A stretch of DNA of 64,000 nucleotides from Coriolopsis trogii (GCA_020543525.1 JAHYIO010000028.1:1364001-1428000), one strand, 5' to 3'; counted from the stretch's first letter, positions 1-11,399 are shown. Notes: generated by a model from the sequence alone, not told the origin. A program made the numbers and translations.

Positions 1-189
1 CTGAAGATCTCTCTTTGTGTGACTTACAAGTTGCTCCAATCCTTCCAGGTTTAGAGTTTATCAATATCCTTCAATTTTCAATAAAGTGGCAAGATCAATC
101 TTGCTTAGAATGAACTTAGATTCTCAGAGACAAAATTCTAAACAAGTATAAGCAGCTGCTCAATAACTTTTATAAGTATAGTCTACTGG
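1..189. other. AT-rich DNA, nothing recognised
   Basis: CpG-poor sequence leading up to the first solo LTR. No coding similarity, repeat or RNA gene could be identified. Confidence 0.5.
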
Positions 190-520
190 TATCATGAACC
201 CCTCATTTCCATTGTTCTTTTATCTGCACTTCCACTATTGTTCTAGTGCTCTCGTGTGCACCTGTGACCTATTGTCCCTAGCACTTATTGTTCTTTGTAT
301 ATAAGTAATAGATGCTTGCCACCTGGAGACTTCAGTTTCAACCTCTTGTCTCCAGGTGAGCCTCACTGTATTTTCATTCACTTACATTTTCTCAATGCAT
401 CTTGTCTCCAGCCCTGTGTCTTCAAGCCTTGCTCCACTCTCACTGCACAAGACTTGTACTCTCACCCTTGCTTGACGTCTCAGTCTCCTTCCACATTTCT
501 CTTGACCACAGGTTGCAACA
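190..520 (+). mobile_element. solo LTR, family A (chromovirus LTR)
   Basis: This 331-bp stretch matches, with scattered transitions, the long terminal repeat that follows the chromovirus at 26,622-26,950. Shared landmarks are a TATA-like TTTGTATATAAGTA, the inverted pair CACCTGGAGACTT / TCTCCAGGTG, and the 3' end CTTGACCACAGGT. It is flanked by actgg (185-189) and actag (521-525), a 5-bp target duplication with one transition. No internal retrotransposon sequence follows, so it is a solo LTR left by LTR-LTR recombination. Confidence 0.85.
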
Positions 521-895
521 ACTAGTGTTCTAGCCAATTTCTCCAACCCACAGCTCAATGCATTGATTGCTCCAGGCTGATCAACCAATATCAGATATTT
601 ACTCTGCTAGTACGGTAATCACAGCCAAAAAGTCAATCCTAGCTCACTTTGAGCATAAAGGGGCACCATTGGCCCTTCCTTTTCATGCTGTTTAAGTGTT
701 TGTCTGGTGCAAATCTTGCAGAGGTGTTTGCTAGTATTTTATTAGAGTATAATATCATCAAAAAGGTTAGTCTATTGTCACACAACATTTTATATATATT
801 CTTTCTCTGCTAAATACTTAGACACATGGCATAACCTGTGACAATGTTTCCAATAACAAGAAGATGTCAGAAAAGCTCATGGTTAATCCCCAACT
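521..895. other. AT-rich DNA, nothing recognised
   Basis: Short, stop-ridden, CpG-poor sequence with no recognisable protein similarity. Probably decayed transposon DNA. Confidence 0.4.
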
Positions 896-1035
896 TGTTG
901 TGACCTGTGGTCAAGCAGGACAGGGAGGAAATTTGATATCCTGAGTAAGGGTGAGAGTTGAGTCTTGTGCAGTGAGAGTGAAGCAAGAATTAACATGCAG
1001 AGCTGGAGATAGGTTACATTGAGAGAATCCATATG
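896..1035 (-). mobile_element. truncated family A LTR
   Basis: The segment starting TGTTGTGACCTGTGGTCAAG resembles the first ~140 bp of the minus-oriented family A LTR at 30,832. Shared blocks include GAGTCTTGTGCAGTGAGAGTG. Similarity stops near 1,035 and the rest of the LTR is missing, so this is a fragment. Confidence 0.65.
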
Positions 1036-2014
1036 AAAATTGTGTGGGAGCCATCTATCCAACATTCTCTGACTTCCATTTAGTACCTATAGTGCTTGAC
1101 AGTTCTTCTGCTCTATTATACTTGACCCCCCTCACAATGGCCTCTCTAGGACACCCTGACAATTCCTTGAATACGTGAGGTAGTCCTGCATCCTATAATG
1201 CCTAACAAAATGCACCCTTATCATCCCAGCAGCCTGCTGCACCTATGTTGACAGCCCTGCCTAGTCTTAACCAGGCTCAATTTTAGCAATATCTTATGCA
1301 GGCAATTCTCAATCTAAGGCTGGATAATGGATCACCTGTAGATTATCCCAAACCAGACATATCTTGATCTGGGCAGTATTATTAAGCAAAGAGACCTAGA
1401 TTTATAGAATCAGACCTGCAACCTACATGTCTACCTGCAGTATGATTTATAGCTGGAAGCATCTATGAGTATCTCAACATTGGGCAGTTATCTCACTCAC
1501 ACCTGATGCAAACCCACCACCAGTACCAACAGGTAATGACACCCACATGACATGCTTCTGGACAAATGAGACATCAGAATGATGAGCTGCATAAAGTCAT
1601 AGAATGCAAATGATGTTGCACTCTGTGTAGAGAGGCAGCCCATAGTCATGGGGTGCATAGAAGGGGTATGGAGACAGAGGTAAGAATGAAGACCTAGTAA
1701 TGAAGAGGCCATAGCAATGAAATTCACTCAATAGATTCAGATATAAAAGGATGTGTTAGAATAGAACCTGGTGCCTAGACTCTGACCTGTAAGTATATAC
1801 ATGATGTTGCCTAGATAAGAGCAAGAGACAAGAGGCCAGAGCAAGACATAATAAGAACAAAACAAAACAGATGCTCCCCAGGTCTGTGACAGATCCAGAA
1901 TCAATACTAGGAGATGGGTGTTATCCAGGCCACAATTATCCAGACCTGCAGAATTCAAATCTATGGGTCAAGCACCAGGTCAGATCCAGGTCTACCTGTG
2001 CTTGACCTGATCTG
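1036..2014. other. AT-rich stretch upstream of the gag relic
   Basis: No usable reading frame and almost no CpG. It probably includes the decayed leader and 5' gag of the chromovirus whose gag becomes readable near 2,015. No 5' LTR of that element could be recognised. Confidence 0.4.
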
Positions 2015-2815
2015 TTGTCCAGCCTTATCTCAACCTCAGCAGCCACTCTAAGGCCATTAAGCACTCCCAGAACCTCAATAGAGGTTCTCAAGTCCCTTGG
2101 AGAATGCCTCTGTGAGCAATGTGTGCATGACCAGGAGTTCTATGACAATTTGAAGGACCTTCACAATGAGTTTTTATCTATTGCCTTAACTTTATCTCCT
2201 TCACCACCATTAGGCTCTGGTACCTCTCATGTTCCCTCTATCAAGGTACCTGAGCCCTGCAAGTTTAACAGCACTGCTATATAGGTTGAGCTGTTTCTTT
2301 GGGACCTTAACACTGCTATATATCTTGAACATGATATGCTTTGCTTAGATTGTGAGTGCTTGATGTACCTTGTCTCTCATCTGAGTGATGGCACTCTAAC
2401 ATTGTGATACATTTTTATCAAGCAGATGAATGACATGCTGCTTGACAGCTATTTTAATTTTCTCCATGAGTTTAGACATTGCTTCTAGCACCCTAACCTT
2501 GCTATAATGTATCTTACCAAGCTTGACAAGCTTGAGCAGACTGAGTCTGCTGCCATCTATGCTGACTTTTTTACCAAATATCTTAGTTACCTCCAATAGA
2601 CCAATGAGGCCCTCAAGATTGTGTGCTTTGACCATGGCCTCAAGCCCAACCTTCACTGTGAACTTCTTCACATTGAGCACCCCAACTCCCTGCAAGCTTG
2701 GATCCTGACTATTGTCAACATCAATAACAAGATTCACACTCTTAAAAATTAGCTCAAGGCCCTATTGCACAAGTCTGGCAAGGACATGTACCACAACTGC
2801 ATATTTACACTGTGT
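2015..2815 (+). pseudogene. gag relic of chromovirus A
   Basis: The frame reads ...IKVPEPCKFNSTAI, the usual start of the Gypsy capsid region (consensus-like K.P.P.KF.GT). After stops it continues with YLTKLDKLEQTESAAIYADFF and FDHGLKPNLH, a retrotransposon-gag domain. Stops and frame changes at about 2,282 and 2,500 show it is dead. It ends at the edge of the GC-rich insert near 2,826. Confidence 0.75.
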
Positions 2816-2825
2816 GGTCCCACAT

Positions 2826-5232
2826 CAGCAAAAAGTGCAGTCGCTGACCAAAGGCGGTGGCAGTGGCAGTGTATGACAGGCGCCTCAACGACCCATCGGA
2901 CGGTGGTCAGGTATGATCAGACACCATTGTACAGACGGTGTCTGACTGCCCCTTCGCCAACGTCTGAAAGCCCCCTCCTCGCATTGCCGTCTGCAATCAC
3001 TCACGATCAAATGGTATGCAACAACTGACCAGCCATATAGTGTACTGACTGATCGCTCTTAGGGTACGTTCATAGGTGAGGAAAGCAATCGGTGAATGTC
3101 CATCGCATGGAGCACGATTGACCACATGGGTTCACAGTAGACGTCGCTCTGCACGTGCTCTACAGGTCACTCGCCACCCTTCGCCTGCTCTTGACCTCCT
3201 TTTCCAGTCTGATATAGATAAACATGTAACATAATCCAGATATACAACATGTAATTCTTACACATTGAATATGCACGAGTGTGATACAGGTCAAATGGCA
3301 CAGTCGTCAGCCCTGTGTCCCTCGCTGCCAACTGAGAAACTGTCTGAAAAATCAATTGTAGAACTTGCATGCAGGGACTGCTATGCTCGGCATGGAGACA
3401 TTGAATCCAGGAGAGCCAAGGTCGTGGTAGATGTGGGCGTGTTCGCCTTGTTCAGGTCGTTCTTGGGCGTGTTTCACAACCTGAAGCCTCATCAAGAGGC
3501 AGCACCCGGCTGCTTCAAACACGATGGTGTGATAGGACCTGCTTGCCTAGGGGCAGTCAGAATCTGTGAGGAGCCTCCAATGGTGTTGTCAGAGATGATG
3601 AAGGAACACAACATGCACGAGTCTCTTGCGACTTGACAAGCTCCTGCTTGGTGTCATCGAGCTGCTGCTGTATGGTGTGGAACTGCTTGTGGAGCAGTTC
3701 TATCTCTATGTCGCCTGAAGGCGGTTCAAGCAGCAGTGTTGTGCCACTCCCAAACAAGAGCGAAATGCTCCTGCACCGCTATCTCCAGACTCTCCACGAT
3801 GACTTTCATTGTCCCTAGCCCCTGCGCTCGCGATCACTCATCAATATCTCCCCTTCAGCAACAGGAATCAGACACCGAACAATCAGTGGACTGAAATACT
3901 GGCAGACTGAAAGAACCGCCTCTGCACATCCAATGAAGTGAGCATATACGTACCACATCTGACAATGCTGACATCATACACACTCAAAGTTCATTTTCAG
4001 AGTGCATATATTCTGATGCAACTACAACATTCCCCCCTCACCACCATGACTACCACTGCCTGCTCTCTTGCCCACATGGATTGAGCTCCAACGATTGTGA
4101 CCGACTGCCCAGCATGCCTCACATCTTCTGCATCAGTGGCTTCTATCCCTCCACATGCCCACGATCTCGCAGACGAGTTCAAACGGTCAGCTTGGAAATG
4201 CTCATGTTGACTCTACTCACAATGCTTTCCTCTACATCAATGCTTGCCTCTACCTTGGCGCAAATGCTCTCCGAGCATAGCATCATGCCACAAGTCACAG
4301 TTGCAAACTGTATGTGCTCTTTTTCATTGCCTGCCAGTCCTAAGCCACCCCGCACCTGCCCTCTTCCTGTGCCCATCTGTCACATTGTGTCATGCCCCAT
4401 CATGAATTGCTTGTGATCCTCTATTCCTGTGAAATAACACATGACCTCAACCATCCCTCTCCGCTCTCGCATTGTGCCATTACACCTTTGTCAAGTTTCA
4501 CTTCCAACACGACAGGCAGGATGCTTATGATGACATGTACAGGCCCTTTTTTCTGACCATTCTCCTCTCACCTCATCATCTCCACCTAGGAGGTATGGCC
4601 GCTACCTTGAAGGCTCTTGCTTCTTGCATAGGTACAGCTCGTGCCTGCACGTGTATTTTCCTTGAGTCTGATATCATTATATATATGCAATGCAATGAGA
4701 TATTTTTATCAAACCCCATGTGCCATCCGTGTGCAGCTATCCCCGCATAAGTACATCGCGCAATGCCTAATTGCCCTCTGCTCGATCATTAGTGGTCTTG
4801 CATGCATGCAAGTAAGTCCATAATTGATCAGTCATTCACTGAATACTGTTTGTCAAAGGTCATACGGGCGCACATGTCTGTGCGCCCATGGATCTATGTG
4901 GTCTGTTTATCTCATTTGGATGTTTGTGTATGGCCGAATTTCACTACCTACTTGGGCATACATGTCCGTGCATATCCCTAAGGCTTACCTCAAGTGACTG
5001 CCACCCCTTGTGGTATCATTATCAGTGGTCGTCAATGGTCAGACACCACTGGTGTCTGACCAGAGGTGTGTGCCGCACCGCGCAAGACACCCATTTGTGA
5101 CCACGTGTGATCAGGTCTCAGGGTGGTCTGACCATTCAAGGTGCATCTGGCAAGCTTCATAACCCTCAGACGAAGACAGTCATGCATTATGAAGGACGAC
5201 CGTATGCGGTCACCTACATGTATGTTTTGCTG
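2826..5232. mobile_element. GC-richer insertion of unknown type inside the gag/protease region
   Basis: Base composition changes abruptly and CpG returns to normal between the gag relic and the protease relic. The ends are CAGCAAAA (2,826-2,833) and TTTTGCTG (5,225-5,232), a short terminal inverted repeat followed inward by weaker similarity ending in TGACC. Both ends contain the inverted motif CAGACACC ... GGTGTCTG: about 2,918-2,943 on the left, and a near-perfect 25-bp palindrome starting GGTCAGACACC at about 5,036-5,060 on the right. No transposase was recognised and flanking 8-bp sequences do not match, so the class (hAT-like or other) is open. Confidence 0.45.
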
Positions 5233-5380
5233 ATACACTACCACTACAACTACTACCTACCACCACCACTTCTGCTGTGGCTAGCTCAAACAAGCATGTG
5301 CCTATGAAGATTAATGCAACCTACAAACAGGCTCCAGCAACCACTGCCCAATTGTAACAGGTTCTATTACACACAATATT

Positions 5381-5572
5381 ATGACTTTGCTTCACATTCA
5401 TAATTACTTAGAGATTATCTCCCTAGGTCTTGTTTCTATTGCTCACTCTATTATTATAGATTTTGACTGGCTTAAACACCATAATCTGTCTATTGACTGG
5501 CTGCACTCCCAGCTTGCTCCCTCTTGCTGTAGGAAAAGTATCTCCTCTGTTTCATCTAGTGGAATTAGCTAA
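5381..5572 (+). pseudogene. protease-region relic of chromovirus A
   Basis: The translation contains SLGLVSIAHSIIIDFDWLKHHNLSIDW split by no stops, matching the flap and C-terminal part of Gypsy retropepsins (usually LG..WL..HNP.IDW). The catalytic D(S/T)G segment is not visible, probably lost or frameshifted upstream. It marks where the polyprotein resumes after the 2.4-kb insertion. Confidence 0.65.
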
Positions 5573-5880
5573 GACCATATCCACATTCTAGTCTTCATTT
5601 CTGCTTTCTAGTTCTGTTTATCAACTGACATTGGCCTTAGTTTGAGTCTTTATGGTCAAACTCTAATTCCATCTGTCTTCCACAATCTTGCTTGCTCTGA
5701 TAAAGCATTAGGTTGGCCCCATGCTCAAGGCTCTCCATTTCTTTCTGCATCTGTTCTCCCCTGCAATTTTTTACATTTCACATTCCCCCTTAGTAATGGC
5801 CAAATAGGGACATCTTTATCTCCTAACTCTGTTTTTTATTCTAGGCCTCCCAACCTCTATCATTGCTCATCTTGGCAATA

Positions 5881-5919
5881 GCTGAACCAAGCATAACATG
5901 CTGAACCAAGCATAACACA
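5881..5919 (+). repeat. 19-bp tandem duplication
   Basis: The unit GCTGAACCAAGCATAACA occurs twice in direct succession, with one extra base between. It is a small local duplication in the decayed spacer between protease and reverse transcriptase. Confidence 0.7.
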
Positions 5920-6058
5920 TTTTCCGACTTCTTCACAGTCCCAGTCCAATGCTCAATATGCTTTTCCAATATTACGCACAACAACAAGACCACTGCTCTC
6001 TGATACTTCTCAGAAGGATCTTGGAGCTTTACAAATAACTATTGCTGTCCCTGGCCCA

Positions 6059-7140
6059 ATGTCTGTTCCTCCCAAGCCTCCACTATCCAACAACTTCCTT
6101 CAGTATGTTTCTAGCAAGTATTATAACTATGTCCTAGTTTTAATGCCTGTTGAGATTAAGAACCTACTACCACATTGCCCAGACTTTGACATGTCAATTG
6201 AGCTTGAGAATGGCAAGTTGCTGCCATTTGGTCCACTTTACCACATGTCCCAATAAGAATGTATAGTTCTCTTTGACCATGTTGAGACAAACCTTCACAA
6301 GGGCTTTATCTGGTGCTTCTCTTCTCCTATCACCTCCCCTGTGCTCTTTGTTCATAAGGAGACTGGTGAGCTCTGCCTCTGCATTAACTACCACAGGCTC
6401 AATGCCATCACAAAAAAGAACTGCTATCCTCTCCCACTCTTTGACAACCTCCTCAACCATGTCCAGAGTTGCTATGTTTTTACTATCTTAGACCTGAAGA
6501 ACATATTCAACCTCATTTGTATACATGCCCATCTTAGTCTCTTTGAATACTTGGTTTGGAGTGGGCCATTGCTGGCCAATATGATTATGAGGAACTTTTG
6601 TTACCAAATCGAACAAATATTGATCAGGTTTAAGACTTAATAGATTGAAATATTTACTAGTCTTATAAACTAATCACCAATAAACAAAATCAACAAACAT
6701 ACTATATAGCAGTCCAATGCTCTTCCTTAACAGGCACTGATGGTACTAGTCTCAGCCTTAGCCTATGGTTGGAAACAATAAGAACAGCACTTACTAAGGC
6801 TTATGTCATTGTTTATAAAAAGTAAGCTGGGTTTCAAAACTATTCACCATCATTGTAATATGGTTATGCCTTTTGGTCTTACTAACTTGCTCAATATTGT
6901 CTATATTGTCTATATTGATGACATACTAATCTTTTCTAAGTCCCAGCAAGAACACAAAGTTGAGTATCTAGGGAATCTCATCAGATCAGATGACATTAAG
7001 ATGCACCACACTAAGCTTGACACTATCACAGACTGGCCTGAATCTGTGAGTGTGAAGGACATCCAGTCCTTTCTCAGGTTTACCAACTTCTATCACCAGT
7101 TCATTGATAACTATGTATATATTGTCTTCCTGCTCAATGT
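6059..7140 (+). pseudogene. reverse transcriptase relic of chromovirus A
   Basis: Readable blocks in order are DFDMSIELENGKLLPFGPLYHMS, FSSPITSPVLFVHKETGELCLCINYHRLNAI, YPLPLFDNLL and FTILDLKN. After an unexplained insert (about 6,530-6,830) come MVMPFGLTN and IVYIDDILIFS, where YIDDILIFS is the catalytic palm motif. The thumb/connection part HHTKLDTITDWP follows. Stops, the insert and a deletion between MPFGLTN and YIDD make it nonfunctional. Confidence 0.8.
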
Positions 7141-7660
7141 TCTTGGTAAAAAAAGGCACATGGACAGCTCCATTCACTCTAACCTCTGTGGCCACTGATA
7201 TGTTTCATGTGCTAAAGTGTGCCTTCATGTTCTCTCCTCTATTTCAGCACTTTGACCCTCATCTCCCATGCATGCTTGCCATAGACTCATCCAACTATGT
7301 TATCACTGGTGTCCTTTACCAACCCAACAAGCTTGGTCTTCTCCACCCTATCACCTACTTCTCATACAAGTTCTTTTTAGCCAAGATCAACTATAAGGTA
7401 TATGACAATGAACTCCTTACTATCATCAAGTTCTTCTGTGATATGTGTGCATAGCTCATCTGCACCTACCCTCCCATCTTTGTTATCTCCAACTACAAAA
7501 AACTTGAGTGCTTTATGATGTCACATGTCTGCAACCACTTCCAGGCTCATGTTCCTCTCAGAGTTCAACTTTTGTTTTGACTACACCCCAGGTCTGAAGA
7601 ACTCTGCTGATGTACACTCAAGGCATGTTGACTTTGTGCCTTGGAAGGGAAATAATATTC
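7141..7660 (+). pseudogene. RNase H relic of chromovirus A
   Basis: Translation shows WTAPFTLTSVATDMFHVLK, a LAIDSS motif (first catalytic Asp), ITGVLYQP, HPITYFSYKF and YDNELLTI (catalytic Glu), typical of Gypsy RNase H. It continues after a stop with a frame resembling ISNYKKLECF and the downstream NSAD. Several stops interrupt it. Confidence 0.75.
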
Positions 7661-7886
7661 TCTGAGAGAACAAAATAATCCTGCTAATTTTTTTGTACAC
7701 AGAGCATCTTTGTGACAAAGCTTACACTTCAATAAACACTATGTCTTTCTCACCTCCTAGAATTGAGATCTTTGCTATCACAACTCTTAGCATCCTTGAC
7801 TTTGTGTTTTGTAATTGCTATTAGCATGCACCATGCTTCAACCAAGAGTGGTGTGCTGCTGTGGCTTGAGATCACAAGAACTTCAC

Positions 7887-8263
7887 TGTTGAGGGTAATA
7901 TTACGGTTAACATTTCTTATTATGGTTACTATGGACATTTCACACCATTTTTTTGCCTATTCTTAGCATCATCTGACTCTGTCCATGTGCAGTCTGCAGT
8001 CACACAGTCTATAGCTACTTAGCTGCACATTTGCACAGTTGCACAATCTGTAGTTATAGTGCATAGTCCAAGGCTGTGCAATTGCAGTCTCTAGCATGTA
8101 TATAAGGGACAACACTGTAGAGTGCTTCCCAGCTTTCAGCCCTGTGTATAACAAACTCTCTTGTTTGTTATCTTGCTTTTACCCAATCTTACTGGTGCCC
8201 ACCTTTAACAAGGCAAGCCAGACTAGTAAGAGCTTAGCTCGCCACTAAGCAGTCAATCCTTCA
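7887..8263 (+). mobile_element. possible copia-type solo LTR in chromovirus A
   Basis: Polyprotein similarity is lost between the spacer after RNase H and the integrase zinc-finger region. The inserted segment starts TGTTGAGGGTAATATTACGG, has a TATA-like TATATAAGGGACAACACTG near 8,100, and ends CAATCCTTCA. TG...CA ends and this layout resemble copia LTRs of mushrooms. No matching target duplication was found, so the exact ends are uncertain. Confidence 0.4.
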
Positions 8264-8631
8264 AGGCTCTTCAGTTTAAAGGTCGCACTTGAAAGTATAG
8301 CAGATGATTGCACACTCTACCATGGTCTTCTCTTTGTCCCTCTGTATGCTGATGTTCTTTGCTCTAGGCACAATTTAGTTCTTGCAGATCACTCTGGCTA
8401 TCAAGAGACCTTAAACCTCATTGTTCAAAACTACTTGTGGCCTAGCATGACCCAGACAGTATGCAGCTATGTTCAAGCTTGTAACATATGCCACAAGCCC
8501 TTTGAACTCTTGCCACTGCTTGGAATCCCTGACCAGCCTTGGAGATTTATATTTATAGACTTCATAGTCAGGTTGCCAATGTCACATAAATATATTCCAT
8601 TTTGGTTGTTTGCAACCATCTTACTTACTAT

Positions 8632-8893
8632 TGTCACATAATCTGTGGTCAAGTGAGACATGGAAGGAGACTGGAATGTCAAGCAAGAGTGAGAGTATGA
8701 GTCTTGTGCAGCAAGAGTGGAGCAAAGCTTGACACGCAGGGCTAGAGACAAGTTGTGTTGAGAGAATGTAAGTGAGTAAGGCTCACCTGGAGACAAGAGG
8801 TTGAAACTGAAGTCTCCAGATGGCAAGCATCTACTACTTATATACGGAGAACAATAGATGCTAGGAACAATGGAAATGAGGTGTTCAATAACA
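8632..8893 (-). mobile_element. solo LTR, family A, inserted in integrase
   Basis: This 262-bp minus-oriented LTR matches the family A copy at 30,832, with an internal shortening near its promoter end. It contains CTGTGGTCAAG, GAGTCTTGTGCAG, CTCACCTGGAGACAAGAGGTTGAAACTGAAGTCTCCAG and a TATATACGGAG box. It is flanked by perfect 5-bp duplications actat (8,627-8,631 and 8,894-8,898). It lies in the integrase of chromovirus A, so it is younger than that element. Confidence 0.9.
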
Positions 8894-9161
8894 ACTATGC
8901 ACACTTCACTCCTTGTAACAAGTTAATGGATATGCTGGCTCTCACCTGGCTATTTCTCAATCATGTTATTTATTATCATGGCCTCTCTTCATTTATTCTT
9001 TTAGACAGAGACTTGACTTTTGTTTTCAAGTTTTAGATAGAACTTACCTCTCTCTTACACATAGACCTCAAGCACTTGACTTAGTCGCCTATCATCCACA
9101 GACAGATGGCCTCATGGAGCATATAAAGCACACCCTTGAGATGTATCTCTGGGCCTACACA

Positions 9162-9482
9162 ATGGGCAAGGGGCTGCAGCTAGGTAAGAGCTAGGGCTGG
9201 GTAAGGGGAAATGTGTCAGAAATTTATTGCTTAGAAATATTATGTATTTTTTATAAAGAGAACTGCATGGGAAAAAATCTTATTTTACACAATTCATGAC
9301 AATTTCTGCTAGCAGGGCACCTATAGACATTTTTAAGTGAAAGTGACAGAAATTAAGCCAATATGCTACTACAAAGCTACATATCTCAATGCCCAGAAAG
9401 TAGATGGATATTATGAGAAAGTACAACTTGCAAATAAATTTCCAATATATTTCCCCTTACCCAGCTTCAGCCCCTTGCTCAT
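9162..9482. mobile_element. MITE-like element with ~45-bp terminal inverted repeats
   Basis: The left end reads CAAGGGGCTGCAGCTAGGTAA, then GGGTAAGGGGAAAT and AAATTTATT. The reverse complement of the right end reads CAAGGGGCTGAAGCTGGGTAAGGGGAAATAT and then AAATTTATT. The ~320-bp body has no coding potential. The element interrupts the integrase relic exactly between the ...YLWAY and DW..WLP segments. Its target duplication is not clear. Confidence 0.7.
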
Positions 9483-9636
9483 CATGCTATATTTTGTATC
9501 AATAGAATGATTGAGTTGACTACCTGCTGCTCACTCAGTTTGCATTCAACAATCATGAGCAACTCAATAAAGCAGTCTCTCTTCTTTGCTTTTACTCTAC
9601 CTTCAATCCCCAGCTCTTTGACCACTCCTTCATTCC

Positions 9637-9969
9637 TGTTATGACTGTTTGTCAAGGTAGGTGCAGAGCTTAGTAAGACAAGCAGGGACATGAGAGAGAC
9701 ACAAGACCTTGAGCAGCAAGGTGGAGCAAGGGCTTGAAAAACAGGCTGGGAACAGCTATATTGAGCAAAGTATCTACAGAGCAAAGTTCAGAGGGGCTCA
9801 CCTGGGGACAAGAGGTATCCCTAGGTAATGTGCATGGTCTTATATACTAGAGAGAACAATAGCACTTAGTGGGGGAGCAAAGAACAAAAGAAAGTTCAAA
9901 TAAGGCATCTATGGGTACTAGTGATTGGAAAAGGAAATGATAGAGTCTGGGAGACCTGCGGTCATAACA
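9637..9969 (-). mobile_element. solo LTR, diverged family A member
   Basis: The ends TGTTATGAC and GTCATAACA form a 9-bp inverted repeat. The first 20 bp align gaplessly, mostly by transitions, with the family A start TGTCGCGACC. Internal landmarks (GCTCACCTGGGGACAAGAGG, TATATACTAGAGAG) are shared. Flanks attcc (9,632-9,636) and gtccc (9,970-9,974) match at three positions and differ by transitions at the other two, fitting an old target duplication. It truncates the integrase relic before the downstream VPAAA segment. Confidence 0.75.
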
Positions 9970-10117
9970 GTCCCTGCTGCTGCTACTACAATCACCACAT
10001 CTGGAACAGTCTATTGTATAAGTCTGGCCAGCTTGTGTGGTTGCTTCAACACCACATCAAGATAACTTGACTATCTGACAAACTTGATTATCAATGCCTT
10101 GGTCCCTTCCCCATTAA

Positions 10118-10470
10118 ATGTACATATCTCCTTTAGCTTACAAACTCACACTTTCTTCATATTGTTCTTATATTCATCCCATTTTCCATGTCTCTCCACT
10201 TGAATCCTACCACAATCTATCTCCTCTTTATCCTGCTCCTGCTTCTATTTCCTTCAAAATTGCTCCAAACAAAACCCCATCTCCCACCCATTGCACTCAT
10301 TCTCAACTGTCAAATCATTGATCAGCATTACAAGTACCTTGTACACTAGTAGAACCTCTTAGCAGATGAGAACTCTTGGGTTCCCCTCTCTGACAACAAA
10401 CTCCTTGAACAGTTCCATTGTCACCATGCCCATTCTCTGCATCCTCCCCATTCTATATTAAAGTGCCATG
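10118..10470 (+). pseudogene. C-terminal integrase/chromodomain relic of chromovirus A
   Basis: YKLTLSSYCSYIHPIFHVSPLESYHN matches the end of the Gypsy integrase (usually LP..IHPVFHVS.LEPY). About 40 codons later QHYKYLVH, then after two stops NLLADENSWVPLSDNKLLEQFHCHH, matches the chromodomain of chromoviruses, which tethers integration to modified chromatin. Both parts are broken by stops. Confidence 0.7.
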
Positions 10471-10826
10471 TGCTCAAGACATCTACTACTGACATTGTTT
10501 CTGCCCCTTCTGCTCCTCAGGTCCCATCTGCTACATCTGCTCCTCCTGCATTGCCTGCCTTTAAAGCCACTTCCACTGCCTCTGCACTGCCCTCTGCACC
10601 TACCCCTTGTGCTTCTTCTGCTATCCTACATGCTGCTTCATGTCCTCTATTACCAACACCTGTCTGCATCAAGCCCTGAGTGGAGTACACTCTACCAACA
10701 CAGACTATGCTCCATTCCAGAAGAGTCTTGTAGCCATGGTCTTGTGCAGATATATAGTAGCTTGGATTGTGGCCAAGAGCTAGCTATGCACAGAGGCTTG
10801 CATGCTGTAAACTTGATGGCCTATTG

Positions 10827-11399
10827 TGTTAAGACTGTGCCGACTCCAAAGTCCGAGGGCCAGGATCGGTGGAAATGCGACCGGAGGCACAAGAGTCTGA
10901 CGGTGTTCGGAGTTCGACTTGCAAGAGGGGGCAGAAACGTGGAAACCGAGAGGGGCAGAAGTATGAAGTCCAACTTTGAGTTGGACAACGAGAGGACGAG
11001 GTAGAAGGATGGGCAATGTTCTAAGTGACAACCAGAGTTCAGAGTCCGGAGGTCAGGGTCAGAGGTCGGGTGTGGACTTAGAGAAGAACACGTAGAATTC
11101 AGGGGGTAACGAGATATCCGAACTGAGGTACAAGTCTACTGCTACCGAACCTTATATAGTCGGAACTCCAGCCAAGGTCTTAGCGTAATCGGCATAAGTA
11201 GACCGGGAGTCCAATCGGGAGTCGGAGTAGATCAAAGTCTGTTGTTCATAACCTGATCAGACTGATCGGAGTATAGTAACAATCATAAATGTGATGGGAC
11301 CTATCAAAAAGAGATGGGACTAAGGTATTAGACATAAATGGTTAGCACAGTCAGATATCGGGGTTCGGGGTTCAGGTCCAATTGGCACAGGACCTAACA
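10827..11399 (+). mobile_element. solo LTR, family B
   Basis: This 573-bp LTR begins TGTTAAGACTGTGCCGACTCC and ends GGACCTAACA, with a CTTATATAGTCGG promoter-like box near 11,151. It is flanked by perfect 5-bp duplications tattg (10,822-10,826 and 11,400-11,404). The copy at 28,256-28,895 is clearly homologous along the whole length. This copy lacks ~60 bp after GGAGTTCG that the other copy has. No internal element remains. Confidence 0.9.

Larger units (their letters stand above)
8283..9636 (+). pseudogene. integrase relic of chromovirus A, split by insertions
   Basis: The N-terminal zinc-binding part reads HSGYQETLNLIVQNYLWPSM and CSYVQACNICHKP, followed by PWRFIFIDFIVRLP, the start of the catalytic core. 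A solo LTR (8,632-8,893) splits the core. It resumes as FTPCNK, SSFILLDRDLTFVF and a frameshifted version of the usual HPQTDG segment. A MITE (9,162-9,482) splits it again before DW..WLPAA.FAFNNHE, and an LTR at 9,637 truncates it. Removing the insertions restores collinearity with Gypsy integrase. Confidence 0.8.
2015..10480 (+). mobile_element. decayed Ty3/Gypsy chromovirus A, hit by several insertions
   Basis: Fragments of one Gypsy polyprotein occur in the canonical order on the plus strand: gag, protease, reverse transcriptase, RNase H, integrase and a chromodomain tail. All are broken by stops and frameshifts, and CpG is nearly absent. Coding similarity stops and resumes around inserts at 2,826-5,232, about 7,887-8,263, 8,632-8,893, 9,162-9,482 and 9,637-9,969. 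An unexplained insert also lies in the RT at about 6,530-6,830. Neither of its own LTRs was identified. It is the oldest readable layer of the left part of the window. Confidence 0.85.

Noticed and set aside
10468..11004. Leu-rich plus frame spanning 10,468-11,004
   Set aside because: It runs from decayed chromovirus DNA straight into the solo LTR at 10,827, so it is not a gene.
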